Shown piece by piece: positions 16,723 to 25,764 of a stretch of DNA of 47,118 nucleotides (the first letter of the stretch is position 1; the number at the start of each line of letters is the position of its first letter). The position numbers and the translations under genes were made by a program. The notes under the pieces are model-generated. The model did no database searches. It was not told where the DNA came from and worked only from the letters and a program-made list of their open reading frames with translations. Source of the stretch: an uncultured Eubacteriales bacterium (GTDB lineage Bacteria; Bacillota; Clostridia; Oscillospirales; Acutalibacteraceae); contig CAKUMQ010000017.1 of the NCBI GenBank assembly GCA_934667845.1, forward strand, positions 1-47,118. Direction: 5' to 3'.

Positions 16723-18968
16723 GCGAGCTTCTCTCCTTCCGCAATGATATATTCGCCCGGCTGCAGCTGAAAGCCCTGTCCCGTATACACCGTGTCGCCG
16801 AGGTTGACGATAAATACGCCGCGCTCATACTGGGCGCACAGCACGCCCTCTGCCGGACGGCGATAGTCTGTCAGCACCGTGCCGAGCTTTTCGCTGAGCT
16901 CGGCGTACAGCGCAAGCCCCTTTTGCACCATGGCTTTATTGGCGGTGTAATCGGCACCGATGGCATAATCCAGGGAGGTGCGCGCCAGCCCGGTCTCCTG
17001 CACATTCATGCCGATCAGGTATTGCGGGGCAGTACCGGTCGCCAGCGCTGTATAGAGCGCTTTTTCGGGGGACGGGTTTTGGTTGATGGGGTCGGAGGAC
17101 AGCGGGATCAGCCCGGACAGGGCGAGCTGGTAAAAGGGGATATCCTCGTCGATCAGCTGGATCCTGTCAGTGGAGGTGGGCACGTCCGCAATGCGCGACG
17201 CATAGACAAACCACGAATCGTTGGGGTCGGACAGCATCAGCCTGCCGCTGCCGCGCAAAAGCTGCAGGCCCTCGCCGACCAGCGTCTGAGTGGCAAAGCG
17301 CTCGGTCGGGACATCTCCGGAGAAGTCCGACAGGTTCAGGCTGTCGGTGCCCTTTACAGCCGTATCGGACAGGGACAGGGCGTCAAGGCTGCCCCTCAGC
17401 TTTTGCAGACAGGCGGAAAGCAGCGTGGGACGGATATAGAAGGAGACGGGACGGCGGCTGTCGGCATAGCCGGTGCTTCTTTTGAATACCGTCAGCTGCG
17501 CCAACGCGCCGCTGACGCCCTTGACGGCGTTGAAATGCTTTTGAAACGGAAAGCTCTGCCGGGAATAGTGAAACGGCGCAACCTCCGGATAAAAGCCCAG
17601 CCCCTTTTCCTCCAGCAGAGCCTTAAAGGCGGCAAGCTCTTTTTTTGTGCCGAGGCAGGCGGCGGGTGCGGCGCGATCCGGCAGAGTGCCGCGGATATCC
17701 TGCTTTGACCACGCCGTATAGCGCACGTCGAAAGCAGCCGTGTCCGCAAGCTCCGCAGCAATGGTCTGTGCCTCTGCCCAGGTGGTGACCGCGCGATCCT
17801 TTGTATAGGGAATCCCGATAAGGTTTTCGGTCTCGCTCACCGCGCCCAGCACGGTGAGCAGCGGGCGCTGGGTCTCCGCAGAGGCGCTCACGCCCTTTTC
17901 GGCGGTCAGATAGCGGCGGTAGGCGGCAGCCATGCCGGTATAGTCCGGCTTATCGGGAAAATAATAGCGTACCTCCATCGCGTCGAGCTGACTGGCGCTC
18001 TCCTGATAGACCGTGAAGGAGCGGGTGCCTTTCCAGCCCTCGTCAAAGGAGTAATCCCCCTGCTTGCGCAGGGCAAAGGAGGCGTAGACGTGGTTATACT
18101 GATTGCCTACGCCGGAGACGGAGGCATGGACGGAGGCGTGTGCCTGTGCCTGATGGATGACGCCCAGAAAAGCGGCGTTGTTCTTTTTCAGGCCGAACGC
18201 AGCCAGATGCACGGTCTCGCGCGGAGCGCCCTGTTTTTCAACGGCGTCCGAGAGGTCGGCGCCGTAGACCTCTTCGTTGTAATCCCCGGCGTAGGTCTTT
18301 CCGTTGTTGAAATAGATCAGTCCGCCGCAGCCGTCGGGAACCAGCAGATACCCCTGATCCGCCGGACCGCCCGCCCCGAAGCAGGGGACCGGCGATACGC
18401 CGAACAGGCGGTTCTTACCGTCCTCGACGATCTTTTTGACGGGGATCTTTACCGACAGGCAGTCGTCAATGATCTGGATCTGCAGGGGTACCGTGATCCC
18501 GAGCTCCGGAAAGCGGAAGCAGAATTCCACTCCCCGCTTCATCCGGCGCATCGAAAAGCCGCCCTTGTTCACGCTGTCGGTGATGCAGTTGGCTTCATAG
18601 GTCTGCCGGGTCTCGGTATCGAGATAGGTGATCAGCAGCACCGCGCCCAATTTTACGCGTGCGGCTCCCTTGGCAATGGGATCATCGGCGCGGTCTGCCG
18701 GACTGGAGGCGTAAAAGCAGCCGCTGCGGCGATCCTCCAGCAGAAACGTCGCCGTTTCGGTATCCACCGATAAGGCAAAGCGCTCATCTTCAAATACGGT
18801 ATCCGAAAAGTCCGCGCTGTTTTCGGGAGGTTCGGCGGCTGCCGGAGAAAGCGCCGGCGCCGCTGCCGCCCCGTATCCTGCGGCGGTCATGCCGAGCAGC
18901 TGCAGGAGACAGAGCAGGTACAGACTCCGGCGGAGCCACCCCGCCGGTTTTGTGAAACTGATTCGCAT
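16719..18968 (-). CDS. DUF5696-like exported protein of unknown function
   Basis: 749-residue protein. The N-terminus has two Arg, a hydrophobic helix (LYLLCLLQLLGMTAAGYGAAAA) and a likely cleavage site near residue 35; there is no other membrane helix, so it is secreted or held by an uncleaved helix. It resembles DUF5696 proteins that accompany sugar ABC transporters in Paenibacillus and clostridia. A beta-rich first half (FALSVDTETATFLLEDRRSG, VFIVPD-like blocks) precedes an alpha/beta half with many short helices, which could be a TIM-barrel, but no catalytic pair could be assigned. The start is ATG 18968 behind AAAGGGGGAATTGCC; an open frame upstream overlaps the NHL/Yip1 gene and is not used. 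It overlaps the next permease by four bases. The role may be glycan binding or hydrolysis. Confidence 0.65.
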   Translation of the reverse strand: MRISFTKPAGWLRRSLYLLCLLQLLGMTAAGYGAAAAPALSPAAAEPPENSADFSDTVFEDERFALSVDTETATFLLEDRRSGCFYASSPADRADDPIAKGAARVKLGAVLLITYLDTETRQTYEANCITDSVNKGGFSMRRMKRGVEFCFRFPELGITVPLQIQIIDDCLSVKIPVKKIVEDGKNRLFGVSPVPCFGAGGPADQGYLLVPDGCGGLIYFNNGKTYAGDYNEEVYGADLSDAVEKQGAPRETVHLAAFGLKKNNAAFLGVIHQAQAHASVHASVSGVGNQYNHVYASFALRKQGDYSFDEGWKGTRSFTVYQESASQLDAMEVRYYFPDKPDYTGMAAAYRRYLTAEKGVSASAETQRPLLTVLGAVSETENLIGIPYTKDRAVTTWAEAQTIAAELADTAAFDVRYTAWSKQDIRGTLPDRAAPAACLGTKKELAAFKALLEEKGLGFYPEVAPFHYSRQSFPFQKHFNAVKGVSGALAQLTVFKRSTGYADSRRPVSFYIRPTLLSACLQKLRGSLDALSLSDTAVKGTDSLNLSDFSGDVPTERFATQTLVGEGLQLLRGSGRLMLSDPNDSWFVYASRIADVPTSTDRIQLIDEDIPFYQLALSGLIPLSSDPINQNPSPEKALYTALATGTAPQYLIGMNVQETGLARTSLDYAIGADYTANKAMVQKGLALYAELSEKLGTVLTDYRRPAEGVLCAQYERGVFIVNLGDTVYTGQGFQLQPGEYIIAEGEKLA

Positions 18969-18982
18969 GGCAATTCCCCCTT

Positions 18983-21058
18983 TCAGGACAGGCGGTAGAC
19001 GATCTCGGTGACGACGGCGCGCAGGAAGGACCAGGTCTGCTGCAGCAGCGAGGCAGCCAGCAGCACGATAAACGCCAGAATGAGCATGCCGACCGCGGTC
19101 AGCAGCAGAGACGCCACCGTTTTGGAGAAAGAATACTCGTGAATGGCGGACAGACCGCCGAACAGTATGCCGAAAGCCCACAGCACCGCCGCGGCTGATA
19201 TGACCGCCGTATAGGTGCGTTCATCCAGGGTCAGGACATGGCTCAGCAGCACGGTGACGCACAGGCTGCCGATATACGGCAGCAGCGCGCAGGCGCCGAC
19301 ATTGGCGATCTCGACCAGATGTCCCTTGCCGTCCATCAGGGTGCAGACTGCCCAGTTGACCGCTATGGCGGCGGCGAACAGTACCGTGGTGGAGGCAAAC
19401 ACAGCCCACAGGCTGATGTCGGCGGTGTCAACGGCGTTGAAGCGGAAGCCCGTCGCCTGCATGCGGAGCATGGTCGTGCAGAACAGCAGAAGCCCGGTGA
19501 CGGTCGGAAGAAGCCAGCCGAATTGTTTTTTCTGCTTGCGTTCCTCCGACACGGCGATGGGGTGTATCAGCAGGGAAAACAGGCGTTCCTCGGGCGCGTT
19601 CCGGCGGCGGTCTGCCTTTTTCAGAAAGCGGCGGAGAAGGACGAGCGCGGCGATCGCGGCGGCAATGAACAGAACGATCCACACAAAGTGCCGTTGGATC
19701 CACTGCGCACGGTATTCGCCGAATGCATCCGATTCCGCGGCGCGGTTGTTCGCCAGACGGAACCACTTTGCCGCCTCCTCATAGCGCTTATCCGCGCTCA
19801 GCGCCTTGCCGATGCCGGTATAGGCGAGCGCGTAGTTTGCGTCCAGGCTGAGAATATCCTGCCAGGAATCGCGTGCCTTGTCATACAGTCCCTCGTTGAA
19901 CAGCTCCACCGCCGTATGCACCGAGCGGCCGAAATCCGTCAGCGAAAACACCGTGACGCTGCCCGAGGCGGAATCCAGCACATAGACCCGGTCGCGATAT
20001 GCCTCCAGGGCGACAGGATTGCGGAAAGTGCCGACCTGCTGCCCGAGGCCGCCGAAGATCAGCAGCAGCTCGCCGTTGGCGTCGTATTCGAAAACGCGTC
20101 CCCGCACTACATCCAATACGCGGATATAGCCGTTTTCCGCCTGAATATCCGCCAGCTGGCTGGTCACGGCGGCGCCGTTGACCCAGCCGGTCTCTTTATC
20201 ACCGAAGCTGAGGGTCTCTCCCGCGCCGGACGTACGGAGAACGTTGATCCCGGCGGAGTTCAGCTTCTTCACCCGATCCGTCGAGGTGGAGGTCGCGGCG
20301 GTGCAGGTGAAGATAAAGCCGTCGCTGTCCGTATCAAAATTGGAAAATTCGTCCGGCACATACTGGGACAGATAGCCGAGCTGTTCATCCGACATGATCC
20401 TTTTCCATGCCATATCGGCGAGCAGCTTCAGGGATACCTCCACCCGGTTGCTCCCGAAGAAGGTCTCAAACGTGCCGTCCGGGGCATAGACGACGGCGCC
20501 CTCATAGACGCCCTGCACCAGCACATAGACATAGCCGCTCTGATCGACGGTCACCTTGAGAGGCTTAAACTCTGTTTCTTTCTGAAATACGTCGCTGTCC
20601 GGCTCGGTGAATACCCGGTCGATCTGTCCGTTTTTGTCGCAGCGCAGCACGCGGCGGTTGCCGGTGTCGGCGACATACAGGTGCCCGTCATTATCGGCAA
20701 AAATGCCGGAGGCCTCCTGCAGGGCGGTCTTCTGCCCGTCGGGCAGGGTAAAGGTGTCGATCAGCCCTGCCGGTGAAAGATCCGCGTCGGTAACGGCGAT
20801 CCTGCCGTTGCCGCTGTCCAGTATGTACAGCTCGCCCCGGTCGGTCAGACAGAGATCGGCGGGGGACCGGAATTGTCCCCACGAGGCGTCGATATCCTGC
20901 GCCGTGACCAGCTTATCGGCGGTATAGCCGATCTGGGAGGGGACGGAATTGCCGTAGGCGTCATAGGTGTAGCCGCGGTAGCTTTCCGCCGCGCTGACAG
21001 GCAGCGCTCCCGCCAGCAGGACGGCGATCAGCAGGGCGGCGGTCAGTTGTTTTTTCAT
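18983..21058 (-). CDS. NHL beta-propeller - TPR - Yip1 membrane protein
   Basis: 691-residue protein with an unusual architecture. It has a signal peptide (residues 1-24). An NHL-type beta-propeller follows at about 50-375, with repeats such as LYILDSGNGRIAV, LYVADTGNRRVLR and YVLDSASGSVTVF. A TPR-like helical pair lies at about 385-445 (YDKARDSWQDILSLDANYALAYTGIG, RYEEAAKWFRLA; quoted as two helices). A membrane helix sits at about 456-478, and a C-terminal Yip1-like domain has five more helices. The propeller and TPR should lie outside the cell and the Yip1 domain in the membrane. The gene sits exactly between the two permease pairs, 5 bases after pair 1, so it may be a sensor, scaffold or accessory subunit of these importers. 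The start is ATG 21058 behind AGGAGAGTAGGGCAA. Domain order is clear; function is unknown. Confidence 0.75.
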   Translation of the reverse strand: MKKQLTAALLIAVLLAGALPVSAAESYRGYTYDAYGNSVPSQIGYTADKLVTAQDIDASWGQFRSPADLCLTDRGELYILDSGNGRIAVTDADLSPAGLIDTFTLPDGQKTALQEASGIFADNDGHLYVADTGNRRVLRCDKNGQIDRVFTEPDSDVFQKETEFKPLKVTVDQSGYVYVLVQGVYEGAVVYAPDGTFETFFGSNRVEVSLKLLADMAWKRIMSDEQLGYLSQYVPDEFSNFDTDSDGFIFTCTAATSTSTDRVKKLNSAGINVLRTSGAGETLSFGDKETGWVNGAAVTSQLADIQAENGYIRVLDVVRGRVFEYDANGELLLIFGGLGQQVGTFRNPVALEAYRDRVYVLDSASGSVTVFSLTDFGRSVHTAVELFNEGLYDKARDSWQDILSLDANYALAYTGIGKALSADKRYEEAAKWFRLANNRAAESDAFGEYRAQWIQRHFVWIVLFIAAAIAALVLLRRFLKKADRRRNAPEERLFSLLIHPIAVSEERKQKKQFGWLLPTVTGLLLFCTTMLRMQATGFRFNAVDTADISLWAVFASTTVLFAAAIAVNWAVCTLMDGKGHLVEIANVGACALLPYIGSLCVTVLLSHVLTLDERTYTAVISAAAVLWAFGILFGGLSAIHEYSFSKTVASLLLTAVGMLILAFIVLLAASLLQQTWSFLRAVVTEIVYRLS

Positions 21059-21063
21059 TTGCC

Positions 21064-21918
21064 CTACTCTCCTTTTATTCCGGAATACGCCATGGTCTGC
21101 AGGACCGAGCTTTGCGACACAATAAAGATGAGAACGGTCGGGATCATCAGAAACAGCGCCGTGGCAGAGCCTGCGCCTGCGCGGGCGATCCCGCCGGCGG
21201 CGATCTGCGACAGCACCACCGGCAGTCCTTTCAGGCTCTCGTCATAGATGTAGCTGATCCCGCCGGCATTCCAAAAGTTCTGAAAGGTAAAGATCAGCAG
21301 CGTGATCCAGCCGGGCTTCACACAGGGCATGACGATCCGCCAGAATATGCGGTATTCTCCCGCGCCGTCGATACGCGCCGCATCCAGGATCTGATCTGGG
21401 AACGTGCTCATGAACTGGCGCATCAGGAACACGCCGAAAGTGCTGGCGAGCGCCGGTACGATCACTGCCGCATAGGTGTCGATCATATGCATTTTTGCCA
21501 GCAGGATATAGGTCGGGATACCGGTCACCTCGGGGCGGAACAGGATCGCCCACACGACGATCTGAAAAAACAGCACGCTTCCCGGGAAGCGGTATTTTGC
21601 CAGCGGATAGGCAGCCAGCGAGGCAATCAGAATGTACAGGAGCGTTCCCGCCCCGGCGACAAAAACGCTGTTAAACACATAGCGGCTGAAAGGTACATTG
21701 AAATTGGATGCCAGCTGAAGCATCAGAATGAAGTTGTCGAGAGTGGGGTGCCGCACAAAAAAACGGGGTGGGAACAGGAAAATTTCATTGAGCGGCTTAA
21801 ATGCGTTGACGACCGTATAGATCAGCGGCAGCAGCATAAACAGCCCCGCCAGGATCAAAAACAGCAGTATGGCGGCATTTCCCGCAAGAGGGCGCGTCTG
21901 CTTTCTCAATCGTTTCAA
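21064..21918 (-). CDS. Carbohydrate ABC transporter permease, MalG type (pair 1)
   Basis: Membrane permease of about 284 residues with six helices. The EAA loop is QILDAARIDGAGEYRIFWRI followed by VMPCVKP. Other family blocks are FKPLNEIFLFPPRFF and LLAKMHMIDTYAAVIVP. Two starts compete. TTG 21918 has an excellent AAAAGGAGG six bases upstream; GTG 21942 has GGGGTGA and lies only 7 bases after the preceding stop, which would add eight mostly basic residues. I prefer TTG 21918 for its stronger site. It pairs with the permease at 21950-22864 and the fused binding protein. Confidence 0.88.
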   Translation of the reverse strand: MKRLRKQTRPLAGNAAILLFLILAGLFMLLPLIYTVVNAFKPLNEIFLFPPRFFVRHPTLDNFILMLQLASNFNVPFSRYVFNSVFVAGAGTLLYILIASLAAYPLAKYRFPGSVLFFQIVVWAILFRPEVTGIPTYILLAKMHMIDTYAAVIVPALASTFGVFLMRQFMSTFPDQILDAARIDGAGEYRIFWRIVMPCVKPGWITLLIFTFQNFWNAGGISYIYDESLKGLPVVLSQIAAGGIARAGAGSATALFLMIPTVLIFIVSQSSVLQTMAYSGIKGE

Positions 21919-21949
21919 GGGAGTCCTCCTTTTCTTCCGCACTGCGGCA

Positions 21950-22864
21950 TCACCCCTTATTCAGCGCCGAAAACGCCTTGTTGATAACAAACCAGGTGAT
22001 CAGCATTGCCGCAAACAGAAACAGGGCGATGGCACAGGCGTATCCCATTTCATACCGCACCGTGCCGTAGTCCAGCATGTGGGTCAGTACCGTATCCGCC
22101 TCGTAGTCGGTGCTGGGCAGCCCGACCAGCGCCATGGTCTGATACCCTACCGCAAACGAAGAGGAGATCGACATAACGGCGCCGAACAGCAGCTGCGGCC
22201 CCATCTGCGGAAGTGTGATGTACCATAATTCCTGATACCGGTTGCGGATGCCGTCGATGGCGCCCGCCTCGTAGTATTCCGGATTGAGGCTCTGAAAACC
22301 GGCGACAAAGGACAAAAAGCCCGCGCCCATACTCAGCCAGAGGATCACCAATATGATGACGCCCATGTTGTAGCGGGTATCTGTAAGCCACTGGAGCGGC
22401 TCCGTGATCACACCGAGCCGCATGAGCAGGCTGTTGGCGAGTCCGTAGCTGTCGCCGGAGAAGATGAAGGTCCAGATAAAATAGACGTTTCCCGCCAGTG
22501 TGGGCGAATAGTAGATCAGCGTGAGCAGCGCGCGGAGTTTGGGGTTGAAATTGTTGATAAACCACGCGACGATGAAGCTGAGTACATAGCCCAGAGGACC
22601 TGTGACCAGAGCGAATACCAGTGTGTTGCGCACGGTGATCGGGAACACCGAATCGTGCAGGAAAAGCTGAATGAAATTGTCCAGCCCCACAAAGCGGGGC
22701 GTCTGCACCATGTCAAAATCCGTAAAACTCAGCACCGCGGCGGCAAGCACGGGCACGAGACCGAAGATCAGAAACAGAACGGCAAAGGGCAGCAGCATGG
22801 AATAATACACCGCGTTGCGGCGGATCTGCCGGAACAGCGGTTCTTTTGGTGTATTGACCGGCAT
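21950..22864 (-). CDS. Carbohydrate ABC transporter permease, MalF type (pair 1)
   Basis: 304-residue permease with six membrane helices (YYSMLLPFAVLFLIFGLVPV at the start; LFLFAAMLITWFVI at the end). The EAA loop is EYYEAGAIDGIRNRYQEL followed by WYITLPQM (about residues 197-222), the docking site for the ABC ATPase. FVGLDNFIQLF near residue 60 is typical of UgpA/MalF subunits. The ATG at 22864 is 6 bases after the stop of the fused binding protein, with GAGAGGAAGGTGA overlapping that gene's end. Confidence 0.92.
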   Translation of the reverse strand: MPVNTPKEPLFRQIRRNAVYYSMLLPFAVLFLIFGLVPVLAAAVLSFTDFDMVQTPRFVGLDNFIQLFLHDSVFPITVRNTLVFALVTGPLGYVLSFIVAWFINNFNPKLRALLTLIYYSPTLAGNVYFIWTFIFSGDSYGLANSLLMRLGVITEPLQWLTDTRYNMGVIILVILWLSMGAGFLSFVAGFQSLNPEYYEAGAIDGIRNRYQELWYITLPQMGPQLLFGAVMSISSSFAVGYQTMALVGLPSTDYEADTVLTHMLDYGTVRYEMGYACAIALFLFAAMLITWFVINKAFSALNKG

Positions 22865-22870
22865 ACGGCG

Positions 22871-25723
22871 TCACCTTCCTCTCTGCGCATTTTTCCGCGC
22901 GATCTCGTCATCCATATGTGCCGCGTATTTGTTCAGCATTTCCCGCTCGTTTCCGCCGTTATAGACGACCATGCGGAAAGCGTTGCTGATGTTGCGGGTG
23001 ATCTCATAGCCGGAGGGCAGCTGCGGCGTCGCGGTGAGCGACTGCATCTGTACCGTCAGCGCTTCAAGTGCCGCCGTATCCCAGGGCAGTGCGGCTATGG
23101 TATTCAGATTTGCCGCACTGTATCGGCCGGACGCACCCAGCAGGCTTTCCAGCTCCAGCCCGTAGCGCGTCTGTGCGGCATCGGCTGTCCACCAGTTCAG
23201 GAAACGGAAGCAGCTTTCCGGATCTTTGGCGTCGCTCATGATGACCGAGGCAAGCCCGCTCGAGGTCACGGTCCGGTCAAGGCTGCCGTCCTTTGACACC
23301 GTGGCGGGAACCGGAAGCATTTCCCAGAGGCCGTCCAGCTCCGGCGCCAAGGTGGACAGGGTGTTGTACATGCTGTATGAGGCCAGTCCGATGGGCATTT
23401 CGCCGGTGCGGAAGCGGTTGTAGAAATCAAAGGACTGCGGGAAGCTGCGTTCGGTGTAGAACTGCGTCCACATTCTGAAAGCCTCCAGCGCCTCCGTCGT
23501 GTCCAGCGCCGTGCGGCTGAGGTCGTCGGTAAACAGTGTGCCGCCCTTCTGATACAGCAGCATTTCAAAGACGCTCTGATCGGCGGGAATGCCGACCGTC
23601 ATGTTTTTGCGCATGATGCGGGGCAGGAGCGCATACAGCTCATCCCAGGTGGACGGCGGCTGCAGCGAAAGCTCGGCAAACACGTCCTTGCGGTAGAACA
23701 GCATCAGAAATTCCTGCGTGTTGGGCAGTGCATAGACCCCGTCCTTATAGCGGTATTTGATCAGGGCGGACGGGTGGAAACGCGTCTGTATCTCCGAAAA
23801 TCCCGCAAAGCGGCTCAGCTCGCAAAGCGCACCGCGCTTGGCAAGGTTTACGGGGAGGTCGCTCGGAACGAGCAGGGCGACATCCGGCCCCTTATCCGCC
23901 AGAGCGGCCTGTATGAGCGTGTCGGTGCTGCCGACCAGGTTCAGTGCGACGGCAATACCGTTTTGCGGGGTGAAATCGTCGTCGATCATGCGGCGGACGA
24001 TCATCGCCTGATCCCGACCGGCGCTGATCCAGGCGGTAATGCGGGTAATGTTCTCCTGCTGCTGCTTGGTGACGCCGACCGTGCTGTAATCCGTCACAAA
24101 GGAGGCAAAAAAAGCACGCACGCCGAACGCCAGCTCCTCCCACACGGAGCATTTGCCGGTTGGCGCCTTCGCCTCAGGAGAATACAGCTCGATATAGTCC
24201 AGCTCCAGCGGCTGCTCCCGCAGGCCGGTGAGCCAGGTGCCCAAAGAACTGATATTGCTTTTGAAAGCATCCAGTCGGCCGGGGATGGACGCCGGTTTTT
24301 CGGCAAAGCCGTCGAGCTGCTCCGCCACCTCCAAAAGCAGGGACAGCTCTGAGCCGGATTGACCGAGCGCCGCCTCTGCGCTGTCGACCTCGGCCCTCAG
24401 ATCGGCGCTCAGCTTTTTGAGCGCGGCAGGCAGATCCGGGATGGCAGTGTCGAGATTGTAGTCGCGGTAGGTGTCCGGCGAGGAGCCGGTGATCATCAGG
24501 ATCCTGCGGTACAGCCGGTTTAATTCATAGACATAGTTTTCGGTGCGGCGCAGGACCGAAGCCATTGCGCCGGTGGACGCCTCCAGGGTTATGGTGTGCC
24601 GCCCTGCGGAGAGATACAGCGTATAGGGTTCCTCTGCGCTCCCCGCCGTCTGCACATACCAGTCGACGGCAAAGGGGAACACGATCTGTTCCAGCTCCCG
24701 GTAAGGCACCGTGCCGTCCACCGTCATTTTCCGGGTGCTGATCATGCCCCGGTGGACGTTTTGCTTTACGCGGAAGGCGATGGCATACAGCCCCGCCTCC
24801 CTGACGTCGAAAGAAAAGGTCAGCGTCTGCCCCGGATCCTTCCAGTTGTTCTGCCCGATGGTATTCAGTTTGATCCTGGCGGGGTCTGCGGGGCTGACTG
24901 CCGCAGACAGGCGGTCAGAGGTGGGGTACAGCGTCGAATCCGATTTATAAACGGCGGATTCGCCCTCAATGCGGATCGGCGTATCGGCAGGCGTATATCC
25001 TGCCTGTCGATACGCCTGCTGTACCTCTTCATAGGAGCTGATCGCCTCGGGACGGGAAAGCGTCAGTCCGATCACCCCGAGATCGCCCTCGACCGCCTTC
25101 AGCTCCACGGTGTAGGTGCCGGCTTCAAAGTAAAACGCATACGGCTCCGAGAAATAGCCATTTTTGTCCGCCAGGCAGGCGGACAGCGCCGCCGGCTGTT
25201 CTGTTTGCTGCGGACGGATCTGGTTGCCGTGCACATCCTCCTCGAACGGGTAGGTGCGGTTGACATAGCGGCGGTTCAGCCGCAGATGCGCGCATTCGGC
25301 AAACGGCAGGCTGCCGTTGACCGTCAGTGCGATCTCCGGAGCTCCCGTGCCGTCTGCCGTCGTCCGGTAGTCAAGCGTGAGCCGGTACCGCCCCGATGCG
25401 GGGACGTGCAGCAAAAACAGACCGCCCGCTTTGCCCCCGCGCAGCAGGGCATAGGACTGTCCGTCCGCCGTTTGCAGGGGCCATGACGCCCCGGCGGCAT
25501 CCTTCATATCGGCAGCCGTGACCGCCGCCGTACCGTCGCCCCACGGCTTGTCGCCGTATTGCGTACAGTATGCCGCATAGCCGTCGGCTGCCTCGGCGGC
25601 GCGGACGGCGGTTTCCCCGCCGTTTGGCGTCTCGGCTGAGGACAGGGGCGCCGAAGCGGTGCCGACGGCACAGCAGAGGATAATGGCCAGCGCGCCGCAC
25701 AGCCGTTTCCGTAGTTGTTTCAT
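22871..25723 (-). CDS. Solute-binding protein fused to N-terminal carbohydrate-binding-like modules
   Basis: 950-residue exported protein, about twice the length of an ordinary sugar-binding protein. It has a signal peptide (1 to about 30, LCGALAIILCCAVGTASA), without an obvious lipobox at the cleavage site. Two beta-sandwich modules follow, at about 45-215 and 250-395; each has the pattern of a CBM-like jelly-roll (SGRYRLTLDYRTT and AGLYAIAFRVKQN, with AGTYTVELKAVEG and AGRHTITLEASTG strands). A helical linker (420-520) leads to a family 1 solute-binding domain (about 530-945: FYRKDVFAELSLQPPSTWDE, MPIGLASYSMYNTL, CFRFLNWWT). The start is ATG 25723 behind GAGAGGTGTACTT; the longer upstream frame overlaps the SGNH gene. 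It precedes permease pair 1 by 6 bases. It probably grips a polymer and hands oligosaccharide to the importer. Confidence 0.82.
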   Translation of the reverse strand: MKQLRKRLCGALAIILCCAVGTASAPLSSAETPNGGETAVRAAEAADGYAAYCTQYGDKPWGDGTAAVTAADMKDAAGASWPLQTADGQSYALLRGGKAGGLFLLHVPASGRYRLTLDYRTTADGTGAPEIALTVNGSLPFAECAHLRLNRRYVNRTYPFEEDVHGNQIRPQQTEQPAALSACLADKNGYFSEPYAFYFEAGTYTVELKAVEGDLGVIGLTLSRPEAISSYEEVQQAYRQAGYTPADTPIRIEGESAVYKSDSTLYPTSDRLSAAVSPADPARIKLNTIGQNNWKDPGQTLTFSFDVREAGLYAIAFRVKQNVHRGMISTRKMTVDGTVPYRELEQIVFPFAVDWYVQTAGSAEEPYTLYLSAGRHTITLEASTGAMASVLRRTENYVYELNRLYRRILMITGSSPDTYRDYNLDTAIPDLPAALKKLSADLRAEVDSAEAALGQSGSELSLLLEVAEQLDGFAEKPASIPGRLDAFKSNISSLGTWLTGLREQPLELDYIELYSPEAKAPTGKCSVWEELAFGVRAFFASFVTDYSTVGVTKQQQENITRITAWISAGRDQAMIVRRMIDDDFTPQNGIAVALNLVGSTDTLIQAALADKGPDVALLVPSDLPVNLAKRGALCELSRFAGFSEIQTRFHPSALIKYRYKDGVYALPNTQEFLMLFYRKDVFAELSLQPPSTWDELYALLPRIMRKNMTVGIPADQSVFEMLLYQKGGTLFTDDLSRTALDTTEALEAFRMWTQFYTERSFPQSFDFYNRFRTGEMPIGLASYSMYNTLSTLAPELDGLWEMLPVPATVSKDGSLDRTVTSSGLASVIMSDAKDPESCFRFLNWWTADAAQTRYGLELESLLGASGRYSAANLNTIAALPWDTAALEALTVQMQSLTATPQLPSGYEITRNISNAFRMVVYNGGNEREMLNKYAAHMDDEIARKNAQRGR

Positions 25724-25764
25724 AAGTACACCTCTCGCGTTTTCCGCCTGTGTAAATGCCCGCC

